Positions 33,292-42,714 of a DNA stretch of 64,000 nucleotides are shown one piece after another. This DNA is from Bacteroidota bacterium (lineage in GTDB: Bacteria > Bacteroidota > Bacteroidia > AKYH767-A > 2013-40CM-41-45). Position 1 is the first letter of the stretch, and each line of letters begins with the position of its first letter. The notes under the pieces are model-generated. The model was given only the letters and a program-made list of their open reading frames with translations, ran no database searches and was not told where the DNA came from. The translations under genes were made by a program, and so were the position numbers. Where the stretch lies: positions 124,001-188,000 of the forward strand of contig JADJSV010000001.1 of assembly GCA_016711505.1 (NCBI GenBank), given 5' to 3'.

Positions 33292-34794
33292 TCACTTTGA
33301 AACGCATACCTTTTTAGTCATAGATCTTTCATCTATGGTAAGGTTGACAAAGTATATTCCTGATGAAAGTTTATCTGTGTTAATCGAAAATGAATTTCCT
33401 GCCGACAAATTTATTTTTTCGGAAAAAATTATTTTTCCACTGATATCTGAAACTGAATAGGCCAATTTTCTTGACTGAAGGAAATTTATTTCAATATTTA
33501 ATTCCTCGCTAGCAGGATTTGGAAAAATTCTCAAATGTGGTGCTTCACTTTTTGAAATTAATGTGGATCCGCAATCGATGTGAAAGTTTGGACCGCCTGA
33601 TGCTACAAGATTTGAATTAACATGGGGAAATGTCTGTGCAGTCGTCAGAAGAGGTAAAGACAATTGTGGCAAGCTCGTAAAGGTGAATCCTGAGTCACTC
33701 TGTGTACCAGTGTTTACAACATTACAAGAACTGCTATCCATTAAAAGAAATCCATTGTCGGTTAACAATATCAGTTGGTTTCCGATAGACGTAATTCCGG
33801 GGTTCATCAAATTTCCGGAGATCAAGTCATAATTTGTATAAGATGACCCGGTAGAGTCCATCCTGAAAAAGCCATGATTATAACATTGCTCCTGCTCAAC
33901 AAAAATACTTCCATCACTTAATACAGTAACTCCGGGTCCTCCTTGTGAAACCCATATAACATTTCCGGCTGAATCAATTTCTAATGTTTTGAAATGTGGA
34001 CATGATTGCCATGTACCATGGCTGAAAGAGAAAATGATATTTCCATTTTTTAATAAAATATTTTTCGGACCTACTTTAGTGAAGCCGGGTTCACTGTTTG
34101 CTTCGTAATAATTGGTCTTCCAGTTTATAATCGAAAGTCCCGAATCGATGTTCATTCCATAGTTGTAACAGGCATTGTCAAAAATATTATATTCTATACC
34201 GGTTAAAAACAGGGTTCCATCACTCATTACAATCGGAGCAGAGAAAGGATCAAAATTCTCATATGGCAGCTTTTTATAAATAGTTCCGCTGCTATCGGCA
34301 ATAAATATAACTGCATAATAATTTCCCAACGACTCGTAGGTGATCATGGCAGAGATTGCCAGTTTATTTTCTGCGGTAAAGGATAATGTTGTAAAACTCG
34401 TTTTGATGGTATCAACATCATAACTTTTTTGCCATATCAGATTTCCATCGAGGTCTAATTCAAGTAATAATCCTGATGCATGATCTGTTGTATCTGTAAT
34501 TTCACCTGCTACAACAATTTTTGTACTGTCGAAGTTAAATGTAAGCTGATTAAATTTTACTGACAGACTATCACTAAATTGTTTTGACCAGATTATATCT
34601 CCAATTTTATTAATCCTTACCAATATTCCGGAAGATGGGCTATTTAAAGATTGCCCGGCAAAAATTGCTGTTGAATCATTGTCACTGATACTGGAAGTAA
34701 ACTCGATATTTCCAGAATTCAGTGTCTTAAAAAGGTTTGTAGCTTTGAGATTTAAGTTAAAAAACGCAAAAGCGACAACTAAAAAATATTTCAT
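33292..34794 (-). CDS. T9SS-sorted secreted protein with beta-propeller-like body
   Basis: From the ATG at 34794 (MKYFLVVAFAFFNLNLKA, signal peptide) the protein has 500 residues; the in-frame ATG at 34941 would prefix 49 residues without signal character. The body has recurrent G.I.W.K and LLELDLDGNLIWQKSYD units typical of outer-surface beta-propellers that follow a -DGN-I-W- pattern. The C-terminus (IFPNPASEELNIEI, SGKIIF, SSGIYFVNL, KKVCVSK) is a type A T9SS sorting domain. Its repeat style matches the larger protein at 59893-61974. Confidence 0.87.
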   Translation of the reverse strand: MKYFLVVAFAFFNLNLKATNLFKTLNSGNIEFTSSISDNDSTAIFAGQSLNSPSSGILVRINKIGDIIWSKQFSDSLSVKFNQLTFNFDSTKIVVAGEITDTTDHASGLLLELDLDGNLIWQKSYDVDTIKTSFTTLSFTAENKLAISAMITYESLGNYYAVIFIADSSGTIYKKLPYENFDPFSAPIVMSDGTLFLTGIEYNIFDNACYNYGMNIDSGLSIINWKTNYYEANSEPGFTKVGPKNILLKNGNIIFSFSHGTWQSCPHFKTLEIDSAGNVIWVSQGGPGVTVLSDGSIFVEQEQCYNHGFFRMDSTGSSYTNYDLISGNLMNPGITSIGNQLILLTDNGFLLMDSSSCNVVNTGTQSDSGFTFTSLPQLSLPLLTTAQTFPHVNSNLVASGGPNFHIDCGSTLISKSEAPHLRIFPNPASEELNIEINFLQSRKLAYSVSDISGKIIFSEKINLSAGNSFSINTDKLSSGIYFVNLTIDERSMTKKVCVSK

Positions 34795-35032
34795 AGATCC
34801 AGATTTTAGCTCAAAATACAATTTTTTCAATAAAGTCAATTTTATCCGGGAATCCCCATTGTTAAGAAATAATGACCAAAATGTTATGATTCCGTCTGGT
34901 TTTGGCATGCTTTTACAATCAAAATCACTTATTCGTCCCATTGTTTAAGGCTGTTTACCAAACATAATTGAACAACCACCGTGCATGGGACTACATTTGA
35001 GAACTATTCAAAAACAAAAAACACGAAACAAA

Positions 35033-35284
35033 ATGAGCACTAACGAAATTCAAAATCTGGTTTTCCACCAAGGACAATTTACTTTTACTGATGGTAAAAA
35101 GAATTCAGGAATGATCGTAGCACGTTACAATATAATCGATGCAAAGATCGAATACTATCTTATCCCTGAAGAAAATATTATGGCTTATCAGGCAGCACGT
35201 TCTCATGCTGAACCGAATGCACATAAAAGTCTGGGAACAAACATCGATATCTCTGATATCATACAAGTAAATCTTGCAGCATAA
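35033..35284 (+). CDS. Small hypothetical protein
   Basis: An 83-residue protein from the ATG at 35033 (MSTNEIQNLVFHQGQFTF); the in-frame ATG at 34985 adds a poly-Lys/Gln prefix that is less likely to be translated. It is soluble and contains MIVARYNIIDAKIEYYLIPEENI, a compact beta-rich core. I do not recognise its family. Its stop overlaps the next small gene by one base. Confidence 0.65.
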   Translation: MSTNEIQNLVFHQGQFTFTDGKKNSGMIVARYNIIDAKIEYYLIPEENIMAYQAARSHAEPNAHKSLGTNIDISDIIQVNLAA

Positions 35285-35427
35285 TGAAAAGATACACGAT
35301 CTACAATAAGTTATTCATCGTATTCTGCGTTGCGATGATTGCACTCATCGCTTGGAAAGCTCCGCATGAGAAAGAAAACAAATCTTCGAAGAAGCAAAAC
35401 GTCGAAGGAGTAGAGAAAGATAATTAG
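35284..35427 (+). CDS. Small single-pass membrane protein (47 residues)
   Basis: The ATG at 35284 shares its A with the preceding TAA stop, a translational-coupling arrangement. The product has one hydrophobic segment (KLFIVFCVAMIALIAW) followed by a charged tail rich in Lys and Glu (KAPHEKENKSSKKQ). The tight coupling to the upstream small gene supports that it is real. Function unknown. Confidence 0.55.
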   Translation: MKRYTIYNKLFIVFCVAMIALIAWKAPHEKENKSSKKQNVEGVEKDN

Positions 35428-35452
35428 TTCATTAATTTGGGATATAATGGAA

Positions 35453-35477
35453 GAACCCCTCTGTTATGGAGGGGTTC
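35453..35477 (+). terminator. Hairpin after the small-gene pair
   Basis: GAACCCCTC and GAGGGGTTC-type arms form a strong stem with a short loop, 26 bases after the stop. No T-run follows, so its role as a terminator is uncertain. Confidence 0.5.
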
Positions 35478-35489
35478 AACCGAACATTA

Positions 35490-35600
35490 TGATTAATGGA
35501 TTAAAGGATTTTTGGATTATTAGTAGGCAGCTTTGCTGAGTTAATAAGTTTTTTTTACCGGGATTTAATGGATTTCGGGATTACCGGGAATATTTATTTT
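35490..35600. repeat. Second TGGATT/CCGGGATTT low-complexity tract
   Basis: ATTAATGGATTAAAGGATTTTTGGATTA, split by a short unrelated stretch, continues as ACCGGGATTTAATGG and CGGGATTACCGGG words. The composition matches the tract at 13404-13626. It lies between the convergent small-gene pair and dnaN. Confidence 0.6.
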
Positions 35601-35601
35601 C

Positions 35602-36725
35602 TTAATTATTTAGCATTACCGGCATCACCAACATTAGAATATCTTCACTTTCGTTTTCTGAATTTGCAGGTACTAAAATTCCGGCACGATTAGGCGCCGA
35701 CATTTCAATCGTTACATTTTCGAATTCAAGGTTACTAAGCATATCGCTCAGGAAGCGGGCATTGAATCCAATCTCCATATCTTCTCCTTCATACTGACAA
35801 GAAAGTCTCTCATTTGCTTCATTGGCAAAGTCAAGATCTTCTGCGCTGATCTGTAGTTCACTTCCTGCAACTTTTAAGCGAACCTGATGAGTTGTCTTAT
35901 TGGAGAATATGGAAACACGGCGAACAGAACTCAAGAGCGCGGAACGTGAAATAGTAAGTTTATTAGGATTGTCAACCGGGATTACTGCTTCGTAATTCGG
36001 ATACCGGCCATCAATCAAACGACAGATCAACGAATGATTCGCAAACTGAAAAGGATGTTACTTTCATTGTAATTTATATTAACTACTTCTTCGGAATCAG
36101 CCATAATATTTTTCAGAAGATTCAATGGCTTTTTAGGAACGATCAATGCACCTTCGCCACTTGCTTTAGCATCTGTACGACGATAACGGACAAGTTTGTG
36201 TGCGTCGGTTGCTACAAAAGTAATATTGTCTTTGCTTAACTGAAAAAACACTCCTGACATAACAGGACGTAATTCATCGTTGCCCGTAGCAAACAATGTC
36301 TTATTGATTGCATTTTGTAATATAGAAGCACTTAGTTTTAATGTCTTCGCACCATCCATTGTTGGAACTCTTGGAAATTCTTCGGCATCAAATCCGGTCA
36401 ATTTGTATTTTCCGAAATCAGAAACGATTTCTATTCCCAGAGTTTTTTCATCTACTAAAAAAGTCAGTGGTTGTTCAGGAAATGTTTTTAACGTATCCAG
36501 TAATATTTTAGCAGGAACAGCAATTTTGCCTCCTTGTTTTCCTTCAGTCAATTGAATGCCTGTTGTCATCGTTGACTCCAGATCCGAGGCAGAAACTGTC
36601 AAAGTTCCTTTATCGACAACAAATAGAAAATTGTTCAGAATTGGTAATGGATTACTTGAATTCAAAACACCACTGATTTGCTGTAAATGCTTCATCAATG
36701 TGGTACTCGATACAATAAATTTCAT
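35602..36725 (-). CDS. dnaN: DNA polymerase III beta subunit (sliding clamp), frameshifted
   Basis: The ring clamp that holds DNA polymerase on DNA. The two frames cover 232 residues (from MKFIVSSTTLMKHLQQISG) and 142 residues (ending EDILMLVMPVMLNN), together the normal ~374. They abut at 36027-36030. Adding one T on the coding strand in the short run at 36043-36045 turns NILFSLRIIR-stop into the family-standard continuation FANHSLICRLIDGRYPNYEAVIP. The C-terminal LVMPVM is the usual clamp end. One essential gene cannot be truly split like this, so a sequence error is likely. No dnaA is nearby. Confidence 0.94.
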
Positions 36726-36881
36726 TTTGTAAGTGTATTTGTTTGTGTTTCAGTATGTAAGAGAAGAATAGGCAAAACGCCGCTAAGCTTTTACCTCTGT
36801 CACAAACCTACATATTCGCATTTAACTCCCAAAGAAAATAATCCCGGAAAACTAATTAAATATCAACATAAAAGCGGGAAA

Positions 36882-37931
36882 TTAACGAGTATTCTGAACT
36901 GGTCTTTGACCTCGGTTAAGATCAAAATCAATTTTTCTCCTGAAAAGTTTATTAATAGTTTGCTGCTGGATAAATACCAGAATATTCTCAGGCTGCAGAT
37001 AGCCGTATAATCTGTCAGGATCATATTTCAATTTTCTTCCGATTGAATCAACCTGATTCATCGAATTAGCCGCTAACGGCATTGGGAAAATAAATAGTTC
37101 CCGCTTCTTATTTTGCTTATCAACAATACTGAAACTGATTGATGGTGGAGTAGAAAGCAATGAATCTATTCCTGATTTAGTTTTATCCGCTACCTCTGTT
37201 TCGTAATAAATTGTTGAATATAATCTCAGGTAATTATCAATTCCAATTGTATCAGGTTCTGATAGTAGTCCGGAACCATCAGGTGAAGTAACTTTTTTAT
37301 TGCCGTTACTGATATCAATTATAAATGAATTTTGCGGGTAATTTGCGTATTCAAGTTTGATCGAAGAAATTTCTTCGGGTTGGTAAGTAAACAATGCCGG
37401 ATCTTTCCAATTGGACTCTTTGGGACTATACCGTGGAGTCAGATATCCATTGAATCCCGGAATATGTGTTACAAAAGGTGAATTAGAATTTTCAATGATC
37501 ATAAAAGTTCCTAATATATCTTCTGTTTGTCCACCAACGTAATAAATTTTTTCTGCCTTGTCTTTTCCATTCAGATAAATTTCACATTTAATTCCGTTGC
37601 TGGCAATTCTTTTAATGACATTATTATACGCAGACTTCGCGACTTTTGTCCTGACATCTACCTTATATATCACTTCAAGCAGGTTAAGAATATTTGATCG
37701 TCTTGCTAAATACTTATCGTTTACTTTCCATTCACCGCCATTCCCTCGTGTAAGAGTGATCGCATTGCCCTCTCTATCGGCAAGATAAATTTTAGTAATT
37801 TCTGCTGTGTCTTTAACTGCAAAATCACGCAGTTCCTCCTTTACAGTGCTATACTTTGTTTTGTAAATATAAAAAATAGTAATCCCGGCAAGAACTACAA
37901 AGAGTAGAAGCAGAGTTTTATTGTTTTTCAT
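36882..37931 (-). CDS. DUF4340 protein, last gene of the gldFG unit
   Basis: A 349-residue envelope protein with an N-terminal transmembrane anchor (residues ~5-23, LLLLFVVLAGITIFYIYK) and a long periplasmic part. EWKVNDKYLARRSNILNLLEVIYKV is the recognisable DUF4340 segment. The domain often occurs with ABC-type gliding or auxiliary transport proteins. It starts 12 bases after the gldG stop, so it is co-transcribed with gldFG. Molecular function is not established. Confidence 0.82.
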   Translation of the reverse strand: MKNNKTLLLLFVVLAGITIFYIYKTKYSTVKEELRDFAVKDTAEITKIYLADREGNAITLTRGNGGEWKVNDKYLARRSNILNLLEVIYKVDVRTKVAKSAYNNVIKRIASNGIKCEIYLNGKDKAEKIYYVGGQTEDILGTFMIIENSNSPFVTHIPGFNGYLTPRYSPKESNWKDPALFTYQPEEISSIKLEYANYPQNSFIIDISNGNKKVTSPDGSGLLSEPDTIGIDNYLRLYSTIYYETEVADKTKSGIDSLLSTPPSISFSIVDKQNKKRELFIFPMPLAANSMNQVDSIGRKLKYDPDRLYGYLQPENILVFIQQQTINKLFRRKIDFDLNRGQRPVQNTR

Positions 37932-37943
37932 TTTCTGAAATTC

Positions 37944-39647
37944 TTAATTGGTAAATTTACGCTTACGGACGAATGCAAATATTAACCCGAAAACGATAAT
38001 AAGCAATGTCGGCAGTACAACATTCAACCATTGAATAAATAATGGTGATTCGATTTTAGCCGGATCAAGTAACCGCAACCTGATTTCTTTTGAGCGTAAT
38101 TCGAGTACAGCATCATTATCACAAAGATAATCGATGCAATTCAGAACGAAACTTTTATTTCCAAAGGTCTGTCGCGTAAACCGATCATATCCTAATGGAT
38201 AAACATTTCCTTTTTTACTTACAAAACTGGAAATAACATCACCGTCGCTCACTACAATCATTTTAGTGGTATCACTTTTTGCTTTGTAGTTGATATCCTT
38301 TGAATTTATTATTGCTGTCGGTAAACGGTTCTCATAATTTGAATTGAAGTTTCCTTCAAGTAATACTGCGATCGGAATATTCCTTCTGTTGAACATCATC
38401 GGGTCTGCTTTGTCGCGAAGTATATTCAAACTGACACGGGCAGGAGCCATTTGTAGCCGACTTAGTTTTGAAGACGTAAGCAGAATTGTTTTAGTGACTG
38501 ATTCTGTTTCTATAGTATCGATCGAACTTGCAAATTCTGTTTTGACCATATTCAGATTATTGACGATGGGATTTTTACTGTCAGCAGACAGTAAAGGATA
38601 ATAATACCACGGGAAAATTTCCTGCTTAGGCTGATTACCCACATACCCTGTTACTACCGGAATAGGAGCAGCCTGCATATCCATTACAAAGTCGTTATTG
38701 ATTCTAACTCCGTATTTGAAAAGCATGTCGTCAATGTTTAACTCATAAGGAATGGCAACTGTCGTATTTCTTTTTTCCAGACTGTCCATATTCATTGCCA
38801 TCTTATCGATCAACCAAAGAACACGACCACCCTTCATGATAAACTGATCCAGAATGAATTTATCTTTTTCATCAAAAGCAGTATCCGGTTTAGCGATGAT
38901 CAATAATTTATAATCTTTAAGTGCGTCAAGTTTTCCATCGATACTTACGGTATCAACAATATAAAAATCACTGAGCCCATTAGCTGCATCTGAGATCTGT
39001 TTTGTCGGTAATTCATTCTGACCTCTCAGGAAGGCGATTGAAGTTGATTTCTGACGGGAAATTTTCCTTAGAATATTGCTGATCTCATATTCCAGATTCT
39101 CAATTGAATTGTTAAGCATTTCATCAGAGTTGCCCCCGAATTTGCTTTTCAGGATCTGCATCGGAACTTCCAGGCTTTTGTAATTTACAATTGCACCCGG
39201 GAAAATGATCTTCTGACTTTGCTGACCTTTATCGGTTTCTTCCAGGTTAGTCGGAAAAAGTCCTTTTTCTGTCAATTGCTTATACAGTTCTACTCTTTGC
39301 TTTTCATCCGGATTAGCGGATGGATCTATGAATTCATATTCAATATTGTCGTCTGAATAGATTCTGAATTCATCCAGCATTTCTTTCAAAGAGTTTTTTA
39401 ATTTTAAAAACCCCGGCGGAAGATCTCCATCAAGATAAACTTTGAAATAGACGATATCATCCAGTTCCTTAGCAAGATCTTTTGAGGATTCAGATAGTGA
39501 ATAGCGATTTTCCTGCGTCATATCAAATCTGTGAAAAGCAAACTGAGCGAGGATATTCACCAAAACTAATATTCCGGATAAAAGAATCAGCCGGACGATA
39601 CTTTGCTTTTTTGCATTTCTGCTTATTTTATTTTTCTCTTTTACCAT
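37944..39647 (-). CDS. gldG: Gliding motility-associated ABC transporter protein GldG
   Basis: A 567-residue protein with an N-terminal helix (RLILLSGILVLVNILAQFAF), a large periplasmic domain (RFDMTQENRYSLSESSKDL near the start is a GldG hallmark) and a C-terminal membrane helix (VVLPTLLIIVFGLIFAFVRK). GldG works with GldF and the ATPase GldA; in Flavobacterium the trio is required for gliding. gldA is not in the window. The gene overlaps gldF by 7 bases and precedes the DUF4340 gene. Confidence 0.92.
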   Translation of the reverse strand: MVKEKNKISRNAKKQSIVRLILLSGILVLVNILAQFAFHRFDMTQENRYSLSESSKDLAKELDDIVYFKVYLDGDLPPGFLKLKNSLKEMLDEFRIYSDDNIEYEFIDPSANPDEKQRVELYKQLTEKGLFPTNLEETDKGQQSQKIIFPGAIVNYKSLEVPMQILKSKFGGNSDEMLNNSIENLEYEISNILRKISRQKSTSIAFLRGQNELPTKQISDAANGLSDFYIVDTVSIDGKLDALKDYKLLIIAKPDTAFDEKDKFILDQFIMKGGRVLWLIDKMAMNMDSLEKRNTTVAIPYELNIDDMLFKYGVRINNDFVMDMQAAPIPVVTGYVGNQPKQEIFPWYYYPLLSADSKNPIVNNLNMVKTEFASSIDTIETESVTKTILLTSSKLSRLQMAPARVSLNILRDKADPMMFNRRNIPIAVLLEGNFNSNYENRLPTAIINSKDINYKAKSDTTKMIVVSDGDVISSFVSKKGNVYPLGYDRFTRQTFGNKSFVLNCIDYLCDNDAVLELRSKEIRLRLLDPAKIESPLFIQWLNVVLPTLLIIVFGLIFAFVRKRKFTN

Positions 39648-40375
39648 TTGCGCTTTTCTAAAATAAAACGGGTTGAGAAAACAAACAGAAGAGTCAACGA
39701 AATGAAATATACAACATCGCGGGTATCAATTACACCCCGGCTGAGTGAAGCATAATGATTGCTTATTCCAAGTCCTGCCAGCAGGTTTCCTGCTACCGGA
39801 TTAGAAATTATAGCAGCCAGAAACTCAAATCCGCTATAAAAGAAAAAGGACAGAATAACAGCCAGTATAAATGATACGATCTGATTACTTGTCAGTGCAG
39901 ATGCAAATACACCAATAGAGGCAAAGCCGCTGCAGAGAAAGATCAATCCGATATAGGAGCCAACGATACCTGCTGTGTCAATGTTTCCAACCGGATTTGC
40001 CAGTTGATAAATAGAAATGTAATAAATTGATGTAGGCAGCAATGCAATTACAACAAGAATTACTGCAGAAAAGAATTTTGCAAGTACAATCTGCAGATCG
40101 GAAATTGGCTGAGTTAACAAGATCTCAATTGTACCGCTTCTGTGTTCTTCTGCAAACATTTTCATTGTAACTGCAGGGATCAGAAATAAAAATACCCAAG
40201 GGGCTACAACAAACAATGGATCCATATTAGCAAATCCACTTTCAATAATATTAAAGCCTCCTCCTGGAAAGATCCACATGATCAATCCTAATGTGAGGAG
40301 AAAGACAATGATAACGATATAACCGATCAATGAACTGAAAAAACTATTGATCTCTTTTCTTAATAATGCAACCAC
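39641..40375 (-). CDS. gldF: Gliding motility-associated ABC transporter permease GldF
   Basis: A 244-residue ABC-2 type inner-membrane permease with about six helices. The sequence RKEINSFFSSLIGYIVIIVFL, the periplasmic GGGFNI loop and EEHRSGTIEILLTQPISDLQI are typical GldF. It starts with GTG at 40375. It is the first gene of gldF-gldG-DUF4340 on the minus strand. Confidence 0.92.
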   Translation of the reverse strand: MVALLRKEINSFFSSLIGYIVIIVFLLTLGLIMWIFPGGGFNIIESGFANMDPLFVVAPWVFLFLIPAVTMKMFAEEHRSGTIEILLTQPISDLQIVLAKFFSAVILVVIALLPTSIYYISIYQLANPVGNIDTAGIVGSYIGLIFLCSGFASIGVFASALTSNQIVSFILAVILSFFFYSGFEFLAAIISNPVAGNLLAGLGISNHYASLSRGVIDTRDVVYFISLTLLFVFSTRFILEKRKW

Positions 40376-40543
40376 CTATGACTTTATTGAGGCGTAAAAG
40401 TAGGTTTTTAATTAAAATATAGGAAATGAAATGATGAAGGAATGGGGAATTTATCAACTATTTAAATTGAATTCAAAAGTCGAAATTCGAAAGTCAAAAA
40501 GGGAAGGGAGTTGTAGCTGAAATATGGGAATTCAATGACAAAA

Positions 40544-42418
40544 TTATTTTTTTACAAAACGTAATATTTGAGATTCACCATTTGACTCCAGCAGAACAAA
40601 ATATATTCCCGGAGCAAGCTCTGCTACAGATAAAACTTCGTTCATCGCGTCTTCAATAAACAGTGCTTTGTAATAAACTTTCTTTCCCATTGCATCATTG
40701 ATAGTGATTGAATAAGGAGATGTTGGAAGAAGATCATTCTGTATTGTTATATATTCAATAGCCGGATTGGGAAACAATTTAAATCCGGAAGCCGGAACTT
40801 CGCACGTTTCTTTCCCGATTTTTAGTGTAGATGAAATTTTACATCCAATCTGATCAGTAATTTTAACATTATAAAGACCTGCTTTCAGATCCACTCGTTC
40901 CTGTAAATTGTTGTTGTCATTCCATGCTATGGTATAAGGTAAAACACCGCCGGCCAGATTGAGATAAGCCTTGCCATCATTCGCTATGCAAGATGCATTT
41001 TCCAGCGTTGCCGTCATATCAATTCTTTCTGAATTGTTCACCTGAAAATTTCTTTCAACAATACATCCATTTCCATTGTCTAATGTTACCGTATATACTC
41101 CCGCAGCAAGCTGATCGAGCATTGGTTGATCTGAATTGTTATGAACCCAATTTATACTTACAGGTTGCGAAGATTGAGAAATGTTCAAAGCAATAGCGCC
41201 ATTGTTTTTTCCGGCACAATCTGAATTTGTTACTATTGGAGACAGGACCAAAGTACTTACGGTTATCCGGAGATAATACGACTTAGCGCCATTCAGCGGA
41301 CAAGCATTATCTGTTACAAGTACTTTAATCCAGAATGTTGAATTTCCGTTAGCTTGCTGAGCAGTCCAGCTTATTGAAACTTTTTGCAACCGGTCATTTG
41401 ACTTCTGAATCATAAGGTCAGGAATATTCGAACTGACTTCAATCATGGTAGTCTGACCTGCATCCGGATCAACTGATGACAAATTGATCAGCAACTCAGC
41501 ACCTGCGCACAATGAAAATGAATTCAACTGTCCCGAAACAAGTTCACCGATAGAAGGGAGGGTGTTGTTGCTGTTTGTAGAAATTAATTGAACGTCGCGC
41601 ATTGTTGATCCAATTAGTTCCCCATTTCGATACTCTGAAATTTTAACTGCCAGAATAGCTGTTTCCTGCTGTGACGGATTTATTGTAATAATTCCATTCT
41701 CAGAATTGAAAGTTGATATAGTGTTTGATGCAATGAAATGTTGCGCATCATACCCTGAAACGTAATTGACGTTTGTCAATTCACTGGTCTTTGGAGCGAT
41801 TAAAGAATATACGAGTGAATCGCCATCTGAATCTAAAGCATTTACTGAAAATTGATTTTCCTGGTGTGTAGCTAGAACCATTATCGGTTTTCCTGAAAAA
41901 ACCGACGAACTGTTTTCATTCGTCAAATTATTTAATGTTGCCTCAACATACAATGGTAATGTTTCAGGATTTATTACGGATGTTATCGCTGAATTCCTGC
42001 AACAATCTGTAACACTGAATACAAAATCATTACATTTTTGTTGAAGGACAATGATTCCTGAATATTCAAGTTGTTTGAAGCCTGTTGTTACACCGCCATT
42101 GCACGTTGACGGAGCAGAAATACAATTAGCACTTATTACTATTTCTGACCCGATGACTTTTTGAAGTACAAATGAATTGCTGACAGAACAGTTATATGAT
42201 CTGACCGATGCATTCATGCTTATTGGAGGTAGGCTTCCTGAGCAATCACTATAAAGCGTATAAGTGACCTTATATTGATCATTGCCCAGATATCTATAGG
42301 AAATATCTGCCCCCGCCATATGACTTGCATTTGCCTTTAAATAGCCTGTAAAAATGCTAATCAGCAAAAAAGCCACAAAGACCTTTTTTAAAGAAAAAAA
42401 CGATGTTTTCTGAATCAT
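40544..42418 (-). CDS. T9SS-sorted adhesin, paralogue A (SprB-type repeats)
   Basis: From the ATG at 42418 (MIQKTSFFSLKKVFVAFLLI, signal peptide) the protein has 624 residues; the ATG at 42463 adds 15 non-signal residues. The first ~370 residues (SHMAGADISYRYLGNDQYKVTYTLYSDCSG, CCRNSAITS) are cysteine-rich and align with the neighbouring 869-residue protein. Two SprB-like repeats follow (SDCAGKNNGAIALN, ASCIANDGKAYLN), then a type A T9SS sorting domain (LFPNPAIEYITI, PGIYFVLL). A surface adhesin is the likely role. Confidence 0.88.
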   Translation of the reverse strand: MIQKTSFFSLKKVFVAFLLISIFTGYLKANASHMAGADISYRYLGNDQYKVTYTLYSDCSGSLPPISMNASVRSYNCSVSNSFVLQKVIGSEIVISANCISAPSTCNGGVTTGFKQLEYSGIIVLQQKCNDFVFSVTDCCRNSAITSVINPETLPLYVEATLNNLTNENSSSVFSGKPIMVLATHQENQFSVNALDSDGDSLVYSLIAPKTSELTNVNYVSGYDAQHFIASNTISTFNSENGIITINPSQQETAILAVKISEYRNGELIGSTMRDVQLISTNSNNTLPSIGELVSGQLNSFSLCAGAELLINLSSVDPDAGQTTMIEVSSNIPDLMIQKSNDRLQKVSISWTAQQANGNSTFWIKVLVTDNACPLNGAKSYYLRITVSTLVLSPIVTNSDCAGKNNGAIALNISQSSQPVSINWVHNNSDQPMLDQLAAGVYTVTLDNGNGCIVERNFQVNNSERIDMTATLENASCIANDGKAYLNLAGGVLPYTIAWNDNNNLQERVDLKAGLYNVKITDQIGCKISSTLKIGKETCEVPASGFKLFPNPAIEYITIQNDLLPTSPYSITINDAMGKKVYYKALFIEDAMNEVLSVAELAPGIYFVLLESNGESQILRFVKK

Positions 42419-42552
42419 TTTTGATGCTGATTTTGCGAGTGAACAAGTACAAATTAGCATCAAAACGCTATAAATTCAATTCCTTTATGCCTTTAACTTG
42501 GTAAATGGTATGAATGGGGGGGAAATGGGGGTAAATAATAACTATAAACGAA

Positions 42553-42578
42553 AAAGTGAAAAGTGAAAAGTGAAAAGT
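42553..42578. repeat. AAAAGTG heptad array
   Basis: Three tandem copies of AAAAGTG, the same heptad as at 23588 and 56889. It lies 71 bases after the paralogue B terminator on the far side, in the gap between paralogues A and B. Confidence 0.7.
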
Positions 42579-42654
42579 GATTGCGTCATTTAATGAGTAA
42601 ATCTATAATTCCAGGTTTCTCATTATTATTATTAATTATTCATTATAAATTATA

Positions 42655-42694
42655 AAAAAAAGGGTCCATGATTTGACTCATGAACCCCTTTTCG
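42655..42694 (-). terminator. Rho-independent terminator of adhesin paralogue B
   Basis: On the minus strand AAGGGGTTCATGA pairs with TCATGGACCCTT around a short loop, followed by a run of T. It begins 20 bases after the stop codon at 42715. Confidence 0.88.
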
Positions 42695-42714
42695 AAGAAT
42701 AACTATGGTTTAGC

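Noticed and set aside
35602..36725. Two separate dnaN-like genes or a programmed frameshift
   Set aside because: The two frames are complementary halves of one clamp, the break sits in a short T run, and similar breaks occur in five other genes. One missing base is simpler.
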